DNA of 64,000 nt from CAYVIB01 sp964451365 (GTDB lineage Bacteria > Pseudomonadota > Gammaproteobacteria > Pseudomonadales > Cellvibrionaceae), in contig CAYVIB010000007.1 of NCBI GenBank assembly GCA_964451365.1, positions 1 through 64,000 on the forward strand, read 5' to 3'. Positions 27,305-36,948 of the stretch are shown here, piece after piece; within the stretch, counting starts at the first letter, position 1; every line of letters starts with the position of its first letter. The position numbers were made by a program, and so were the translations under genes. The notes beneath the pieces were generated by a model. It saw only the letters and a list, made by a program, of their open reading frames with translations. It ran no database searches and had not been told where the DNA came from.

Positions 27305-28771
27305 TTACGATGTCGCCGTTACGCGCAACACCTCCTCAACGCTGGTCATACCTTTCATGACCTTGTCCCGGCCGTCATGGTCGATGGATTTACAGGTTTT
27401 GCGCACATGGCCCAGCATGACCTGCTCGCCCGCGCCCTCGTGAATCAGTTGTCGCAACTCATCGTCCACCGGAATCAATTCGTAGATACCGGTCCGGCCG
27501 CGATAACCTGTGTGGTGGCAGCGGTCGCAACCCACCGGCGCGTGTACGGTGGTACCTTCCGGCAGCCCGATTCGCTCCGCTTCGCTGCGGCTGGCGGGAT
27601 GGCTCTGCTTGCAGTCGTTACACAGCAAACGCACCAGGCGCTGGGCCATCAGGCCTTCAAGGCTGGACGACAACAGAAAGGGTTCCACCCCCATGTCCTG
27701 CAGACGGGTTACCGCACCGATAGCGGTGTTGGTGTGCAGGGTGGATAACACCAGGTGGCCCGTCAAACTCGCCTGCACCGCAATGGCCGCTGTTTCGCGG
27801 TCGCGGATCTCACCCACCATTACCACGTCCGGGTCCTGCCGCAGGATGGCGCGCAAGCCGCGGGCGAAAGTCATATCCACCTTGGCATTGACCTGGGTCT
27901 GGCCGACACCGGCCAGCAGGTATTCGATCGGATCTTCGATGGTCAGGATGTTGCGCGTGCGATTGTTCAAATAGCTCAGGCCGGCGTAAAGCGAGGTTGT
28001 CTTACCGGAACCGGTGGGCCCCGTCACAAGGATAATGCCGTGCGGCTTGCGTAGCGCCGATTCGAAATTGGCCTGGATGGTTTCCGGCATGTTGAGCTGG
28101 GCCAGCCCCAGTTGCCCCGCTGCCTGATCCAGCAGTCGCAACACCACCCGCTCACCGTGGGCGGAGGGAATAGTGGAAACCCGGATGTCCACTGCGTGGC
28201 CGGCCAGCTTAACGGTAATACGACCATCCTGCGGCACGCGTTTTTCCGCGATATCCAGCCGCGCCATTACCTTCAATCGCGATACCAGCACAGGTGCCAA
28301 TACCGGCTTGGGAGACAGAACTTCGTTAAGCACGCCGTCCACACGGAAGCGGATCGATACCCGATCCTCGTAGGGTTCGACGTGAATATCCGACGCCTTT
28401 TCCTGCACGGCCTGGGACAGCACGGCATTGATCAGGCGGATCACCGGGGCGTCGCCATCGCCGGACAGCAGTTCGCCGTCATCCGGAATATCGTCCGCCA
28501 ACTGGCTCAGATCGAATTCCGCGCCCATGTCTTCCACGGCCTGCTGGGCTTCGCCGTCATTACTTTGATACAGCTGGGTCAGCTTGGCTTTAAAGGCAGG
28601 CTCGTCCAACTGTTCCAGTTCGATCGGGCGACCGAGATGCCGCCGCAATTCCAGAACGGTTTTGGCGCTGATGCCGGGCCGATGCAATACGCGGCCATCT
28701 TCAAGCACCACACCATTGGAGGAGGCGAACGAAAAAGGCAGGCGTGTATGGGTTATTGCAACCTTAGTCAT
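27305..28771 (-). CDS. gspE: Type II secretion ATPase E
   Basis: GspE hydrolyses ATP to drive pseudopilus assembly. The 488-residue product has Walker A GPTGSGKTTS (about residue 255), an Asp box around LTIEDPIEYL, Walker B around ILRQDPDVVMVGEIRD, a His box LVLSTLHTNTA and a zinc-binding arrangement CNDC and CDRC at about 385-425. Its ATG overlaps the gspD stop codon (TAATG). An 87-base gap separates it from gspF. Confidence 0.97.
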   Translation of the reverse strand: MTKVAITHTRLPFSFASSNGVVLEDGRVLHRPGISAKTVLELRRHLGRPIELEQLDEPAFKAKLTQLYQSNDGEAQQAVEDMGAEFDLSQLADDIPDDGELLSGDGDAPVIRLINAVLSQAVQEKASDIHVEPYEDRVSIRFRVDGVLNEVLSPKPVLAPVLVSRLKVMARLDIAEKRVPQDGRITVKLAGHAVDIRVSTIPSAHGERVVLRLLDQAAGQLGLAQLNMPETIQANFESALRKPHGIILVTGPTGSGKTTSLYAGLSYLNNRTRNILTIEDPIEYLLAGVGQTQVNAKVDMTFARGLRAILRQDPDVVMVGEIRDRETAAIAVQASLTGHLVLSTLHTNTAIGAVTRLQDMGVEPFLLSSSLEGLMAQRLVRLLCNDCKQSHPASRSEAERIGLPEGTTVHAPVGCDRCHHTGYRGRTGIYELIPVDDELRQLIHEGAGEQVMLGHVRKTCKSIDHDGRDKVMKGMTSVEEVLRVTATS

Positions 28772-30822
28772 TATTGCTCTCCATTTACCTCATCACCGGA
28801 GTCGATTCTCAAATCTTCCTCCTTTAAGGCTTTTTCAATCTCTTGCAACTGGTCGGACGTGATGGGCGGCATAACCGGAACCAACTCGTCTTCCATCAGG
28901 CTCAAGCCTTTCTCTCTGTTGTACATCTGCAGGTCACGCATGTAGCGATATTTTTCGCCCGTTGCGCCATACATTTCCTCATCGTTGCGCATAATTTTGG
29001 CCCGCAGAAAAACCATAAGATTGCTTTTCTTAAAGGAATTCGACTGGAACTGGAACAGATGTCCGATTACCGGAATGCTGCCCAGCAAAGGAACCTTCTG
29101 TTTGGCTTCCGTGGCGTTCTCCTCAATCAATCCGCCCAGTACCAGGATTTCACCATCATCGGCAAGAATTTGAGTTTCGATCTTGCTCTGGTTGGTAATT
29201 GGCTGGCCACCCACGTCCTGCCCCGACAGACTGGAAACTTCCTGGGACACGTCCAGCAGCACTTTGTTGCTCTCGTTTACATGGGGAGTCACCGTCAACA
29301 AAATACCCACGTCCTCACGACGGGTGGTGGTAAACGGACTGGTGATACCGCCGCCACCCTGTACACTGGAGAATGACCCGGTCTGGAAAGGGACCTGTTG
29401 CCCGACGGAGATGCTGGCTTCGTGATTATCCATGGTCAACAGTGACGGCGTGGAAAGAATGTTTGCATCGTTACTGGATTTAAGTGCCCGCAACAGGGCG
29501 ATAAAGTTTTCGTCACCGCTGGTTCCCGCCACGCCCAGAGCCTGACCGATATTACCCGCCAAAGCCGTGGCGATGCTTTGGATACCGCTTGAGGTATCAT
29601 CATCATCGTCGCCGCCGTTTTCGCCTTCGAAGATTCCACTCGCCACGCCGCCAATGGTATTACTGCGCCCGTTGATGGAACTGCCCACGATACCCTTTTC
29701 GGAGTTGCTGAACATCCATTCGACACCCAGGTCCTTACCCGCTTCCGCGTTGACGGTGACAATGATAGCCTCCACCAGAACCTGAGCCCGGCGTATATCC
29801 AGGTGCTCCACAATGGTCATTAGTGAGTTGATAACATCGACATTACCGGTGATCAACAAGGCGTTGGTGTCCTCATCCGCTTCCACGGTGGCGCCGTTGT
29901 TGGGATTCTTCGCCTCACCCCCCGGCGAGGTCTTCTGCATGTTCTGCACAACCTTGGTCAGCACCGTCGCCACGTCTTTCGCTTTGGCATAATCAAGATA
30001 GATCACGCGCACATTGCCGGCCTGCTGCTGCGAGCGGTCCAACCGCCGGATCAGCCGCTTGGCGCGTTCGCGATGTACGTCCTCACCGCTTAACAAAATG
30101 GCGTTGTTGCGTGTATCCGCCACCATCTGCAGCTGGTTGGCCGCCGAGCCTTTCTGTTCGGCACGGCCGAGTTTGGTGATAGTCGCCACCAGCTCTTCCG
30201 CATCCGCGTATTTCAGGTCAATGACTTCCGTGGTCGGCAGCGCGGCGGTGTCGATCTTTTCGATGACTTCGCGCAGGCGCTTGATATTGGCATAGGTGTC
30301 GGAGACGACGATGGCGTTACTGTCCGGGTAGGAGGCCAGGTGAGAATGCTGTGGCACCAGTGGACGCAGCACCGGCAGCACCTTGGCCGCGTCGATATTT
30401 TTAAGTTGGATTACCTGGGTAATAAAACCTTCTTCCTCGGTATCGCCCTCTTCAGTCACCGGCACGGGGGAGTTGCGCGCATCCTTGAGCGGAATAATTC
30501 TCACCACTTCACCCACTTCCACCACCATGAAATCGTGGACTTCGAGCACCGAACGGAACAGTTCCATCAACCCGTCTTTATCCACCTGCCTGTTGGAAAT
30601 CACTTTCACGCGCCCCTTCACGCGCGGGTCAACCACGATGGTTTTACCGGTCACATCGGCGACAAATTTGATGATTTCCTGAATGTCGGTGTCCTTGAAG
30701 TTAACCGTAAAAGTCGGCTCCCCTGTAACGGCGCCCTGATCTTGATTTTGCGCCCAGACACTGCCGCTCGTCGCAACAGCCAGAAAACCGGCCATGGCAA
30801 TGGCTCTATAATTCTTAAACAC
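28771..30822 (-). CDS. gspD: Type II secretion secretin D
   Basis: GspD forms the outer-membrane channel. The 683-residue product has a signal peptide ending SVWAQ, N0 to N3 domains (about residues 30-340, for example the TFTVNFKDTDIQEIIKFV start of N0), a low-complexity GGDDDDD loop, then the secretin domain with VGQQVPFQTG and ADDGEILVLGGLIEE. The short tail after the secretin core could be the S-domain for pilotin docking. It lies 4 bases after gspC. Confidence 0.97.
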   Translation of the reverse strand: MFKNYRAIAMAGFLAVATSGSVWAQNQDQGAVTGEPTFTVNFKDTDIQEIIKFVADVTGKTIVVDPRVKGRVKVISNRQVDKDGLMELFRSVLEVHDFMVVEVGEVVRIIPLKDARNSPVPVTEEGDTEEEGFITQVIQLKNIDAAKVLPVLRPLVPQHSHLASYPDSNAIVVSDTYANIKRLREVIEKIDTAALPTTEVIDLKYADAEELVATITKLGRAEQKGSAANQLQMVADTRNNAILLSGEDVHRERAKRLIRRLDRSQQQAGNVRVIYLDYAKAKDVATVLTKVVQNMQKTSPGGEAKNPNNGATVEADEDTNALLITGNVDVINSLMTIVEHLDIRRAQVLVEAIIVTVNAEAGKDLGVEWMFSNSEKGIVGSSINGRSNTIGGVASGIFEGENGGDDDDDTSSGIQSIATALAGNIGQALGVAGTSGDENFIALLRALKSSNDANILSTPSLLTMDNHEASISVGQQVPFQTGSFSSVQGGGGITSPFTTTRREDVGILLTVTPHVNESNKVLLDVSQEVSSLSGQDVGGQPITNQSKIETQILADDGEILVLGGLIEENATEAKQKVPLLGSIPVIGHLFQFQSNSFKKSNLMVFLRAKIMRNDEEMYGATGEKYRYMRDLQMYNREKGLSLMEDELVPVMPPITSDQLQEIEKALKEEDLRIDSGDEVNGEQ

Positions 30823-30826
30823 TTAT

Positions 30827-31837
30827 TTATCCACCTGTATCCAGACTTATGCTTATTGGTATTGATTGCCCATCGCGCAGAACCGTCAATTGCGCGGAGG
30901 TTGCTGTTTTCAGTTCCTGGTAAATGGCCCGTACCTGACGGGGATCGTCCACTGCGATACCGTTGACCGAGGTCACGACATCGTTGGTTTGCAATCCGAC
31001 CTGGTCGAACAATTCGCGTTCGCGGCCGGGGCGAACCCGATACCCTATCATCTGCCCGTCTTCGCGATAAACACTGAAACGTACAACATCGTTGATCGAG
31101 CGCGGAATCTGCTCCGGGTTTACCGTTGTGGTAATGGGCTCCGGCTCTTCCACAATTTCCTGAGGGGCCTCTTGCTCAACGGGTGCGGGAATGCCGCGAT
31201 ACTGATTCTCTATCGGTTCACGATAACTTGTAAAAGAGCCGGAACCCTTGAAATCCTCCTCGGAATACAGCCACAGCGACTCATAGCGACCGTTATTGTC
31301 CAGGATGACTCTTTGCGGCATGATCTTGGCCAGCTTGACATTGTTACCCTGGGGCAGCTTTTCACCGATGCTGTACAAGGACTGGCTGTTACCGTCCGCA
31401 ATGACCGCCCGCGCTTCGTCCTGATTCGTGCTGGAGATAACCCCCTGCAGTTTCAGGCTCAGGCTCGTGGTTACCGCCTGGTCTTCAATGCCCGGCAGGG
31501 TTACCTGCTGGGGCTGATCCTCGACTACCGCCACTTCCTCAGTCGCATTGCCAAACATATTCAGATCCTGGATACCGGCAACGTCGATATTCACCGTCGA
31601 ACCGCCCGAATCCTCCACCAGGGGTTGGGCAAAACTCGGGGGCTGCGGTACATCCGGAACCGGTACAGCCACCCAAAAGAGAGTCGCCAGACTGTGACAA
31701 ATCCAGAAAAGGGAAAGCACAATCACCAGGTTACGCCAAACCCCCAGTGGCAACTGGCGCAGATACTGATAAAACCGCTCCAGCCTCTCACCAGCTGATG
31801 CTAGAAATGGGCTGTCGGCAAACTGCCGGGCTGTCAC
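30827..31837 (-). CDS. gspC: Type II secretion protein C
   Basis: GspC links the inner-membrane platform to the secretin. The 336-residue product has one membrane helix (about residues 38-60), a periplasmic HR domain (about 135-210) and a C-terminal PDZ domain with VGLQTNDVVTSVNGIAV. It starts with GTG at 31837, with AGGAG 9 bases upstream, and is the first gene of a run of twelve gsp genes plus apbE. Confidence 0.93.
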   Translation of the reverse strand: MTARQFADSPFLASAGERLERFYQYLRQLPLGVWRNLVIVLSLFWICHSLATLFWVAVPVPDVPQPPSFAQPLVEDSGGSTVNIDVAGIQDLNMFGNATEEVAVVEDQPQQVTLPGIEDQAVTTSLSLKLQGVISSTNQDEARAVIADGNSQSLYSIGEKLPQGNNVKLAKIMPQRVILDNNGRYESLWLYSEEDFKGSGSFTSYREPIENQYRGIPAPVEQEAPQEIVEEPEPITTTVNPEQIPRSINDVVRFSVYREDGQMIGYRVRPGRERELFDQVGLQTNDVVTSVNGIAVDDPRQVRAIYQELKTATSAQLTVLRDGQSIPISISLDTGG

Positions 31838-32212
31838 TGTTATTGTCTCCTGGCTACCTCTAGTGGTGCTGATACCTGACTTTTAAGCACCTAAACCCGA
31901 CCGCTTCCAATCATCAACTTCTGGAAGGGCGTGTGCATTTAATATGAGCGGATCCGGGCCATTCGTTATCTAAGGAACCTTTCGATCAGGCTCCATATTT
32001 ATTCCAGATCCCGTAGGGCCGACTAGTTTATACAGACTTTCCGTAGATTGGTATGTTCCCCAGGCCCTGTATTTTGTTTTAAAGACGGAATTTTGAACGG
32101 TTTTGCATATGAACACCGTCTCAAACCGTGCTGATCAATCTTGTACTTGTTATCCCAGGTCCGGCTTTGTATGCTTGCGTCGATCTTTTTTCCCAGGCGA
32201 TTGCTTTTTTAT
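31838..32212. other. Divergent intergenic region of gspC and the gshA unit
   Basis: This 375-base gap must hold promoters for the leftward gsp operon and the rightward gshA unit. I see a short inverted repeat GGTGCT...AGCACC near 31866-31890 but no convincing promoter hexamers and no further gene. Confidence 0.4.
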
Positions 32213-32455
32213 ATGACGCAGGTATATCTCCTTAAAAACCAGAACGACGAATTTTTAGACAGATCGGGTGAATGGGTTAAATCCGGTGATGAAAAAACCC
32301 TGTTCAAGACCATTCACAAGGATGAAGCGATCAACCAGCGAGTGGAATACACAGTTAAAAACCCCGAACTGCGCATTTTTATAGAAACCGCGGCGGTTAA
32401 CGATGACGGCAAGCTGGCACTCTGCCACAGCGCCCTGCCCTCGGGAACCGCCTGA
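32213..32455 (+). CDS. Conserved-looking 80-residue protein coupled to gshA
   Basis: I start this small cytoplasmic protein at ATG 32213 (MTQVYLLKNQNDEFL); the frame is open further upstream but that part is not protein-like. It is soluble and rich in charged residues, with no recognised domain. Its stop codon overlaps the gshA start (TGATG), so translation of the two is probably coupled. The tight link suggests a role connected with glutathione synthesis or its control, but nothing in the sequence proves that. Confidence 0.65.
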   Translation: MTQVYLLKNQNDEFLDRSGEWVKSGDEKTLFKTIHKDEAINQRVEYTVKNPELRIFIETAAVNDDGKLALCHSALPSGTA

Positions 32456-34047
32456 TGTTCGAACTGGAAAGGATACCAGCTGGGTTATCGAAAGCCAAAA
32501 ACGCACCCCTGCTGACAGGCATACTCCGTGGAACGGAGCGGGAATGCCTGCGCGTGCAGCCGGATGCCAGGCTGGCATTGACACCCCACCCGCCGGGGCT
32601 CGGTTCGGCCCTGACCCACCCGCTGATAACCACGGACTTCAGCGAAGCCCTGTTGGAGTTTATTACGCCGCCCACCCATAGCGTTGACGACCTGTTGGCG
32701 AGCCTCAGGATTATTCAGCGCGTCGCAATCGACGAACTGGGCGATGAACTTCTGTGGACCAGCAGCATGCCCTGCCTTCTCGGCGATGACGAGGATATTC
32801 CCGTTGCCCGCTACGGCAGGTCCAACAACGGCATGATGAAAACCATCTACCGTGTCGGCCTGGGCTATCGCTACGGGCGGGCCATGCAAACGGTCTCCGG
32901 CGTTCACTATAACTTTTCACTACCGGACGCTTTTTTCGCTTACATGCTCAACGAGGATCACAGCCTCGACGACCTGCAAACGTTCCGGGACAAGTACTAC
33001 TTCAATCTCATTCGCAACTTCCGCCGTCATTACTGGTTGCTGGTTTACCTTTTCGGCGCCTCGCCAGCCCTTTGTTCGACCTTTGTCAATAATCGGGAGC
33101 ACGATCTTACCCCTCTGGGAGACGGCTGCACCCTGCACCACCCTTACGCGACATCGCTGCGGATGGGGGATCTCGGCTACCAGAGTACCGCCCAGGAATC
33201 CCTGTACGTGTGTTACGACAGCAAGCAGAGTTACGTCAGCTCGCTGTGTCAGGCCATTACCCGCCCCCACCCGGAATACGAAGGCATCGGGCTGAAAGAC
33301 CAGCATGGCAATTACCTGCAGTTGAACACCAGCCTGCTGCAAATTGAAAATGAGTTCTACAACGCGATTCGCCCGAAGCGAACCACCCGCCCCGGGGAAA
33401 CGGCACTGGCCGCGCTGGTGAACAGGGGGGTCGAGTATGTCGAAGTCAGGTGCCTCGATATCAACCCTTTCGATCCCCTGGGGCTGACACGGGAGCAGAT
33501 TTATTTTCTCGACACTTTCCTGCTTTACTGCGCGCTGATGCCCAGCCCGCCCAGCTCCCCGGAAGAATCGGCCCTGATCCTGAAAAACCAGAAGCGCGCG
33601 GTGAACTCGGGCAGGCAGGCCGGTACCGAACTCGAACATATCTACTACGGCAAGGTGCCGCTGATCGAGTGGGGGAAGGACTTACTGCATGCGCTGAGGC
33701 CGGTAGCCACGCTGCTCGACAACGCCAATCACGGCAGTAAGCACCAGGCCAGCATTGAGTTGCAGTGGGGCAAGCTTATCGACAGCGAACGGACCCCCTC
33801 CGCAAGGCTGTTAAGGGAACTGAAGGAAAGCGGACGGGAATTCCCGTCTTATATACTGGAGCAATCCCACCGGCACCAGGAAGAGCTGAAAGCCATGCCG
33901 ATACCGGAAAAGGAATATATTCGATTTGCCGAGTTGGCGAGAAAGTCCCTGCGGGAGCAGCGTACCCTGGAACAGAATGCATCTCCCCCCTTCGACGAAT
34001 TCCTGGCAAATTACTACCAGCAGTACAAAAACTGTAAGCGTTGTTGA
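32455..34047 (+). CDS. gshA: Glutamate-cysteine ligase
   Basis: GshA joins glutamate and cysteine, the first step of glutathione synthesis. The 530-residue length fits the gammaproteobacterial class I enzyme. Visible family features are GTERECLRVQ near the N-terminus (ATP and glutamate site), TDFSEALLEFITPP, the SGVHYNFSLPD segment and VEYVEVRCLDINPFDP. It overlaps the upstream 80-residue gene by one base. No gshB is in the window. Confidence 0.96.
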   Translation: MFELERIPAGLSKAKNAPLLTGILRGTERECLRVQPDARLALTPHPPGLGSALTHPLITTDFSEALLEFITPPTHSVDDLLASLRIIQRVAIDELGDELLWTSSMPCLLGDDEDIPVARYGRSNNGMMKTIYRVGLGYRYGRAMQTVSGVHYNFSLPDAFFAYMLNEDHSLDDLQTFRDKYYFNLIRNFRRHYWLLVYLFGASPALCSTFVNNREHDLTPLGDGCTLHHPYATSLRMGDLGYQSTAQESLYVCYDSKQSYVSSLCQAITRPHPEYEGIGLKDQHGNYLQLNTSLLQIENEFYNAIRPKRTTRPGETALAALVNRGVEYVEVRCLDINPFDPLGLTREQIYFLDTFLLYCALMPSPPSSPEESALILKNQKRAVNSGRQAGTELEHIYYGKVPLIEWGKDLLHALRPVATLLDNANHGSKHQASIELQWGKLIDSERTPSARLLRELKESGREFPSYILEQSHRHQEELKAMPIPEKEYIRFAELARKSLREQRTLEQNASPPFDEFLANYYQQYKNCKRC

Positions 34048-34060
34048 GTTTTACCGGCGA

Positions 34061-34534
34061 TTATTTTTGCACGATAAAGGTATCGAAGTAGACGTCCACC
34101 ACCCCTTCCCGGCCGTCTTCCTGCTTGATGATTTTGCGGATCTCGGCCAGGACCGCCTGGCGAAGCGCTTCCTTACCTTCCTGAGAACCCAGACTCTCGT
34201 CGGTCTGGCGGGCAAACAACATGACCAGATTGTTGCGAATGTAAGGCAGGTGGTGGCGGATGGAATTGGCGGCATCGGCGTTCTCGAGACGGACCGTCAG
34301 TTCGGTTTTTAAATAACGCAGGCGACCGGCGCCGCCGTAGTTGACCACGAAGGCCGGTTTGATCGGCAGGTACATCGCCGGGACGGAGGTGCCTTCCCCT
34401 TCCCGCGGTTCCTGTGGCTCCTCCTGTTCTTCCTGATCGTTCACTATCTCATCTGACTCCTGGGCGAAACCGTGGCCGGTACTTAACGCCAGGAGAAAAA
34501 TAATGATTCCGATTAAGATTTTTGTCCGGTACAT
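34061..34534 (-). CDS. FliL-like protein
   Basis: The 157-residue product has an N-terminal membrane or signal segment (about residues 5-24), an acidic linker rich in E and Q, and a C-terminal domain with the FliL pattern YLKTELTVRLEN and LAEIRKIIKQEDG. FliL proteins surround the flagellar stator. No flagellar gene is nearby, so this is likely a stand-alone paralogue rather than the flagellar operon copy. It is convergent with gshA, with only 13 bases between the stop codons. Confidence 0.8.
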   Translation of the reverse strand: MYRTKILIGIIIFLLALSTGHGFAQESDEIVNDQEEQEEPQEPREGEGTSVPAMYLPIKPAFVVNYGGAGRLRYLKTELTVRLENADAANSIRHHLPYIRNNLVMLFARQTDESLGSQEGKEALRQAVLAEIRKIIKQEDGREGVVDVYFDTFIVQK

Positions 34535-34662
34535 TTCGATATCGCTCCCCTATGTTCCCCTTATATTGTGGCACACGGCATAAATATATATCGGTCAGGT
34601 GGTTGAGTTCTTAAACCTTTTTATCTACTGTTCTTCGTCCGGAATTTAAAATTAGAGACACT

Positions 34663-35160
34663 ATGAAATACCTGCCTTCCATTCGCATCACCTTCCTGCT
34701 GCTGGCTCTCGCCTGTACCTTTATGATGCTGGTTGCCATTTTCTATTTTCAAAAGGCGTTGGAACTGGACCCCTGCCCGCTGTGCATTACCCAGCGTATC
34801 TTCGTTATTCTGGTCGGACTCATCAGCCTGGCAGCTTTCTTTCATCACCCAGGTGTGGTCTGCCGACGGGTTTATGCCGGCCTGGCCACGCTGATGGCCG
34901 TGATCGGCGGCGGTGTGGCCGCCCGCCATGTATGGTTGCAGAACCTGCCGGAAGACCAGGTGCCGGCCTGCGGCCCGGGGCTTTCCTACATGTTCGAAAC
35001 CTTTCCCCTGTCCGAAGCGTTACGTTTATTGTTCCAGGGCGATGGCAACTGCGCGGAGATCACCTGGTCACTTCTTGGACTAAGTATTCCGGGCTGGACG
35101 CTGGTGGGCTTTATCGGCCTGGCGGTGGTGGGACTCTTTCAGCTTGTGCGCAAAAGCTAA
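34663..35160 (+). CDS. dsbB: Disulfide bond formation protein DsbB family
   Basis: DsbB reoxidises DsbA and passes electrons to quinone. The 165-residue product has four membrane helices, the CPLC redox pair near residue 41 in the first periplasmic loop, an arginine after it (TQRIF), and a second cysteine pair (ACGPG and GNCAE) in the larger loop. Its place before rsd/algQ matches the Pseudomonas gene called dsbH, which belongs to the same family. Confidence 0.93.
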   Translation: MKYLPSIRITFLLLALACTFMMLVAIFYFQKALELDPCPLCITQRIFVILVGLISLAAFFHHPGVVCRRVYAGLATLMAVIGGGVAARHVWLQNLPEDQVPACGPGLSYMFETFPLSEALRLLFQGDGNCAEITWSLLGLSIPGWTLVGFIGLAVVGLFQLVRKS

Positions 35161-35278
35161 GGTATTCATTGCTGAAATATCCGGTTAGGCGCTCTTAATG
35201 CTTGCCCTCGGTTCTCATATCACCTATCTTGAGACCAAACTGTTATCGACGAAATGAAACTTCAGAAGGGTTGAATAC

Positions 35279-35743
35279 ATGCTTGAAAATTGCCGATCTG
35301 CGCAGGAACGTTGGGGAGGCGTCAGCGACATCATCGATCGCTGGCTGCGGGAACGACAACAAATGCTGGTAATTTATTGCGGCCTGTCCGAAATAAGCGA
35401 CGACCCCGACAATGAGCAGCGGGGAAACCAGGTAAAAGAGCTGTGTCAGATAATGGTTGATTACGTCTCCGCCGGACACTTTGAAGTTTACGATCAACTT
35501 ATGAAGGAAGGACTTGAGTTTGACGACGAGGAAGGTCTGAAGCAGGGTACCGAACTGATTAAATCCATCGATAAAACCACGGAATACGTTCTCGATTTCA
35601 ATGACAAATATCAGGAGACGGACGACCTGGAAACCATAAACCAGGACCTTTCCAAACTTGGTGAAATCCTGGTTTCGCGTTTTGATGCCGAGGACAAAAT
35701 GATCGACATCCTGCACATGGCCAACCGGAACAAGGTTGCCTGA
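35279..35743 (+). CDS. rsd: Rsd/AlgQ anti-sigma-70 factor
   Basis: The 154-residue product belongs to the Rsd/AlgQ family, which binds the housekeeping sigma factor RpoD. Family features are CRSAQERWGGV at the start, the RWLRERQQMLVIYCGL helix and the SAGHFEVYDQL segment. In Pseudomonas the orthologue algQ lies between dsbB/dsbH and an FKBP gene, as here. Confidence 0.93.
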   Translation: MLENCRSAQERWGGVSDIIDRWLRERQQMLVIYCGLSEISDDPDNEQRGNQVKELCQIMVDYVSAGHFEVYDQLMKEGLEFDDEEGLKQGTELIKSIDKTTEYVLDFNDKYQETDDLETINQDLSKLGEILVSRFDAEDKMIDILHMANRNKVA

Positions 35744-35761
35744 ATCCTCTCCCTTGCGACA

Positions 35762-35779
35762 GCGGATGGTTTCATCCGC
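35762..35779 (+). terminator. Hairpin after rsd
   Basis: A perfect GCGGATG-GTTT-CATCCGC stem-loop lies 19 bases after the rsd stop codon. It is followed by TATCTATCC rather than a long T run, so it may be a weak terminator or an RNA-stabilising hairpin. Confidence 0.4.
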
Positions 35780-35885
35780 TATCTATCCTCTCAACCTGAA
35801 TAGTTCCGCTCCTATAGAAAACCTGCTTCGCAATTCCAGCCCCTCTCTGGTCATATCCGGACTATGCTTTTAACAAAGCAAATAT

Positions 35886-36918
35886 ATGTTTCGAGGTTTC
35901 CCTTATTTTTCGTTTAACATCCCGACAGCGAGCCTGCTTTTATTTTATCGCGGTACTGGCGTTGAACGCCTGCGACAAGCCGGCGGGCCCCGCCCGTTCC
36001 CTGGAAGTCGCCGCCAGGGGGCTGTATTCGGGCGCGATCAGCGACGATGGGAATTATGCGATCGCGGGTTCGATTTTCCACGGCGGCAGTCTGTGGCGAT
36101 TGAATGACAACGCCCGGATATTTAACTGGAATCACGATAAGGACGAGCCCAGCACCCTGATCGCGACCGACTTTTCCAACAATGGCAAGTGGGCTCTAAC
36201 TGCCACCGTCAACACACTGGTACTCTGGGATATCGAAACCGGCGAGGGGGTGCGCTATTGGGCCGCGCCGGATGAAATACTCGACGCCAAACTGGGGCCG
36301 GATGGACGCACGGCACTGCTGGGCCTGGCAAATCACACCGCGGTTTTATTCGATATCCGGCGTGGCGGTATACTCCAGGTATTTCCCCACCTGAACCGGG
36401 TGCGAAGCGTGGACGTGAGCGATGACGGAAAGTTAGCGCTCACCGGCTCGGAAGATTATTCGGCAGTGCTCTGGGATATGGAAACCGGAAAAGAACTGCG
36501 GCGAGTAACGCATGAAGACGATGTTCAACTGGTTCGACTGTCAACGGACGGCAAACTCGCGCTGTCGGCAGGTAAATACGATCGCGCCCTGGTATGGGAA
36601 ACCGGAACAGGGAATATCGTCGGCGAGGTGCCACTCAAGGCGGAACATTTAAAACGCGGCTTGCGCTTCACCGCCGCCAGGTTCAGTGAAAATAACCAGT
36701 ACTTACTGACCGGGCGACCTGATCAATGGGTGGAGCTCTGGTCGATCAGCCCCCCAATGACCCGCGTCGACCGCTGGAAACTACCAAAGCGCGACGCCTG
36801 GAAACCTACCAGCGCCGCCGTCGTCGACGTCGCATTTGCAAACAACAACACATTCCAGGCAATCGCATCCAACGGTTTTATTCACTTTCTTGGCAGCAAT
36901 AAAAAACCCGGCCAGTGA
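35886..36918 (+). CDS. WD40-repeat lipoprotein with a probable 5' frameshift
   Basis: The main frame (codons from at least 35962, a TTG) encodes about 318 residues of WD40-type beta-propeller repeats, for example SVDVSDDGKLALTGSEDYSA and WDMETGKELR. The codons just before 35962 in the same frame read RQRACFYFIAVLALNAC, an ideal lipoprotein signal with lipobox LNAC, but this frame has no start codon. An ATG at 35886 is in another frame. Removing one T from the run at 35906-35910 would join them into one lipoprotein of about 343 residues. The gene is therefore either frameshifted in the assembly, phase-variable, or starts at TTG 35962 without a signal. It should act at the membrane or in the periplasm as a scaffold; no partner is known. 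Confidence 0.75.
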
Positions 36919-36934
36919 ACCTGACCGGGTTTTG
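36905..36934. terminator. Shared terminator between the WD40 gene and fkpA
   Basis: Arms AACCCGG (36905-36911) and CCGGGTT (36925-36931) flank the WD40 gene stop codon. A-rich sequence lies on the left and TTTTG on the right, so it can serve both convergent genes. Confidence 0.75.
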
Positions 36935-36948
36935 TATGATAAAAACTT

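Noticed and set aside
31948..31960. Shared CGGATCCGGGCCA string near 9660 and 31948
   Set aside because: Only about 13 bases are shared, flanks differ and the string is partly palindromic, so chance is the simpler explanation.
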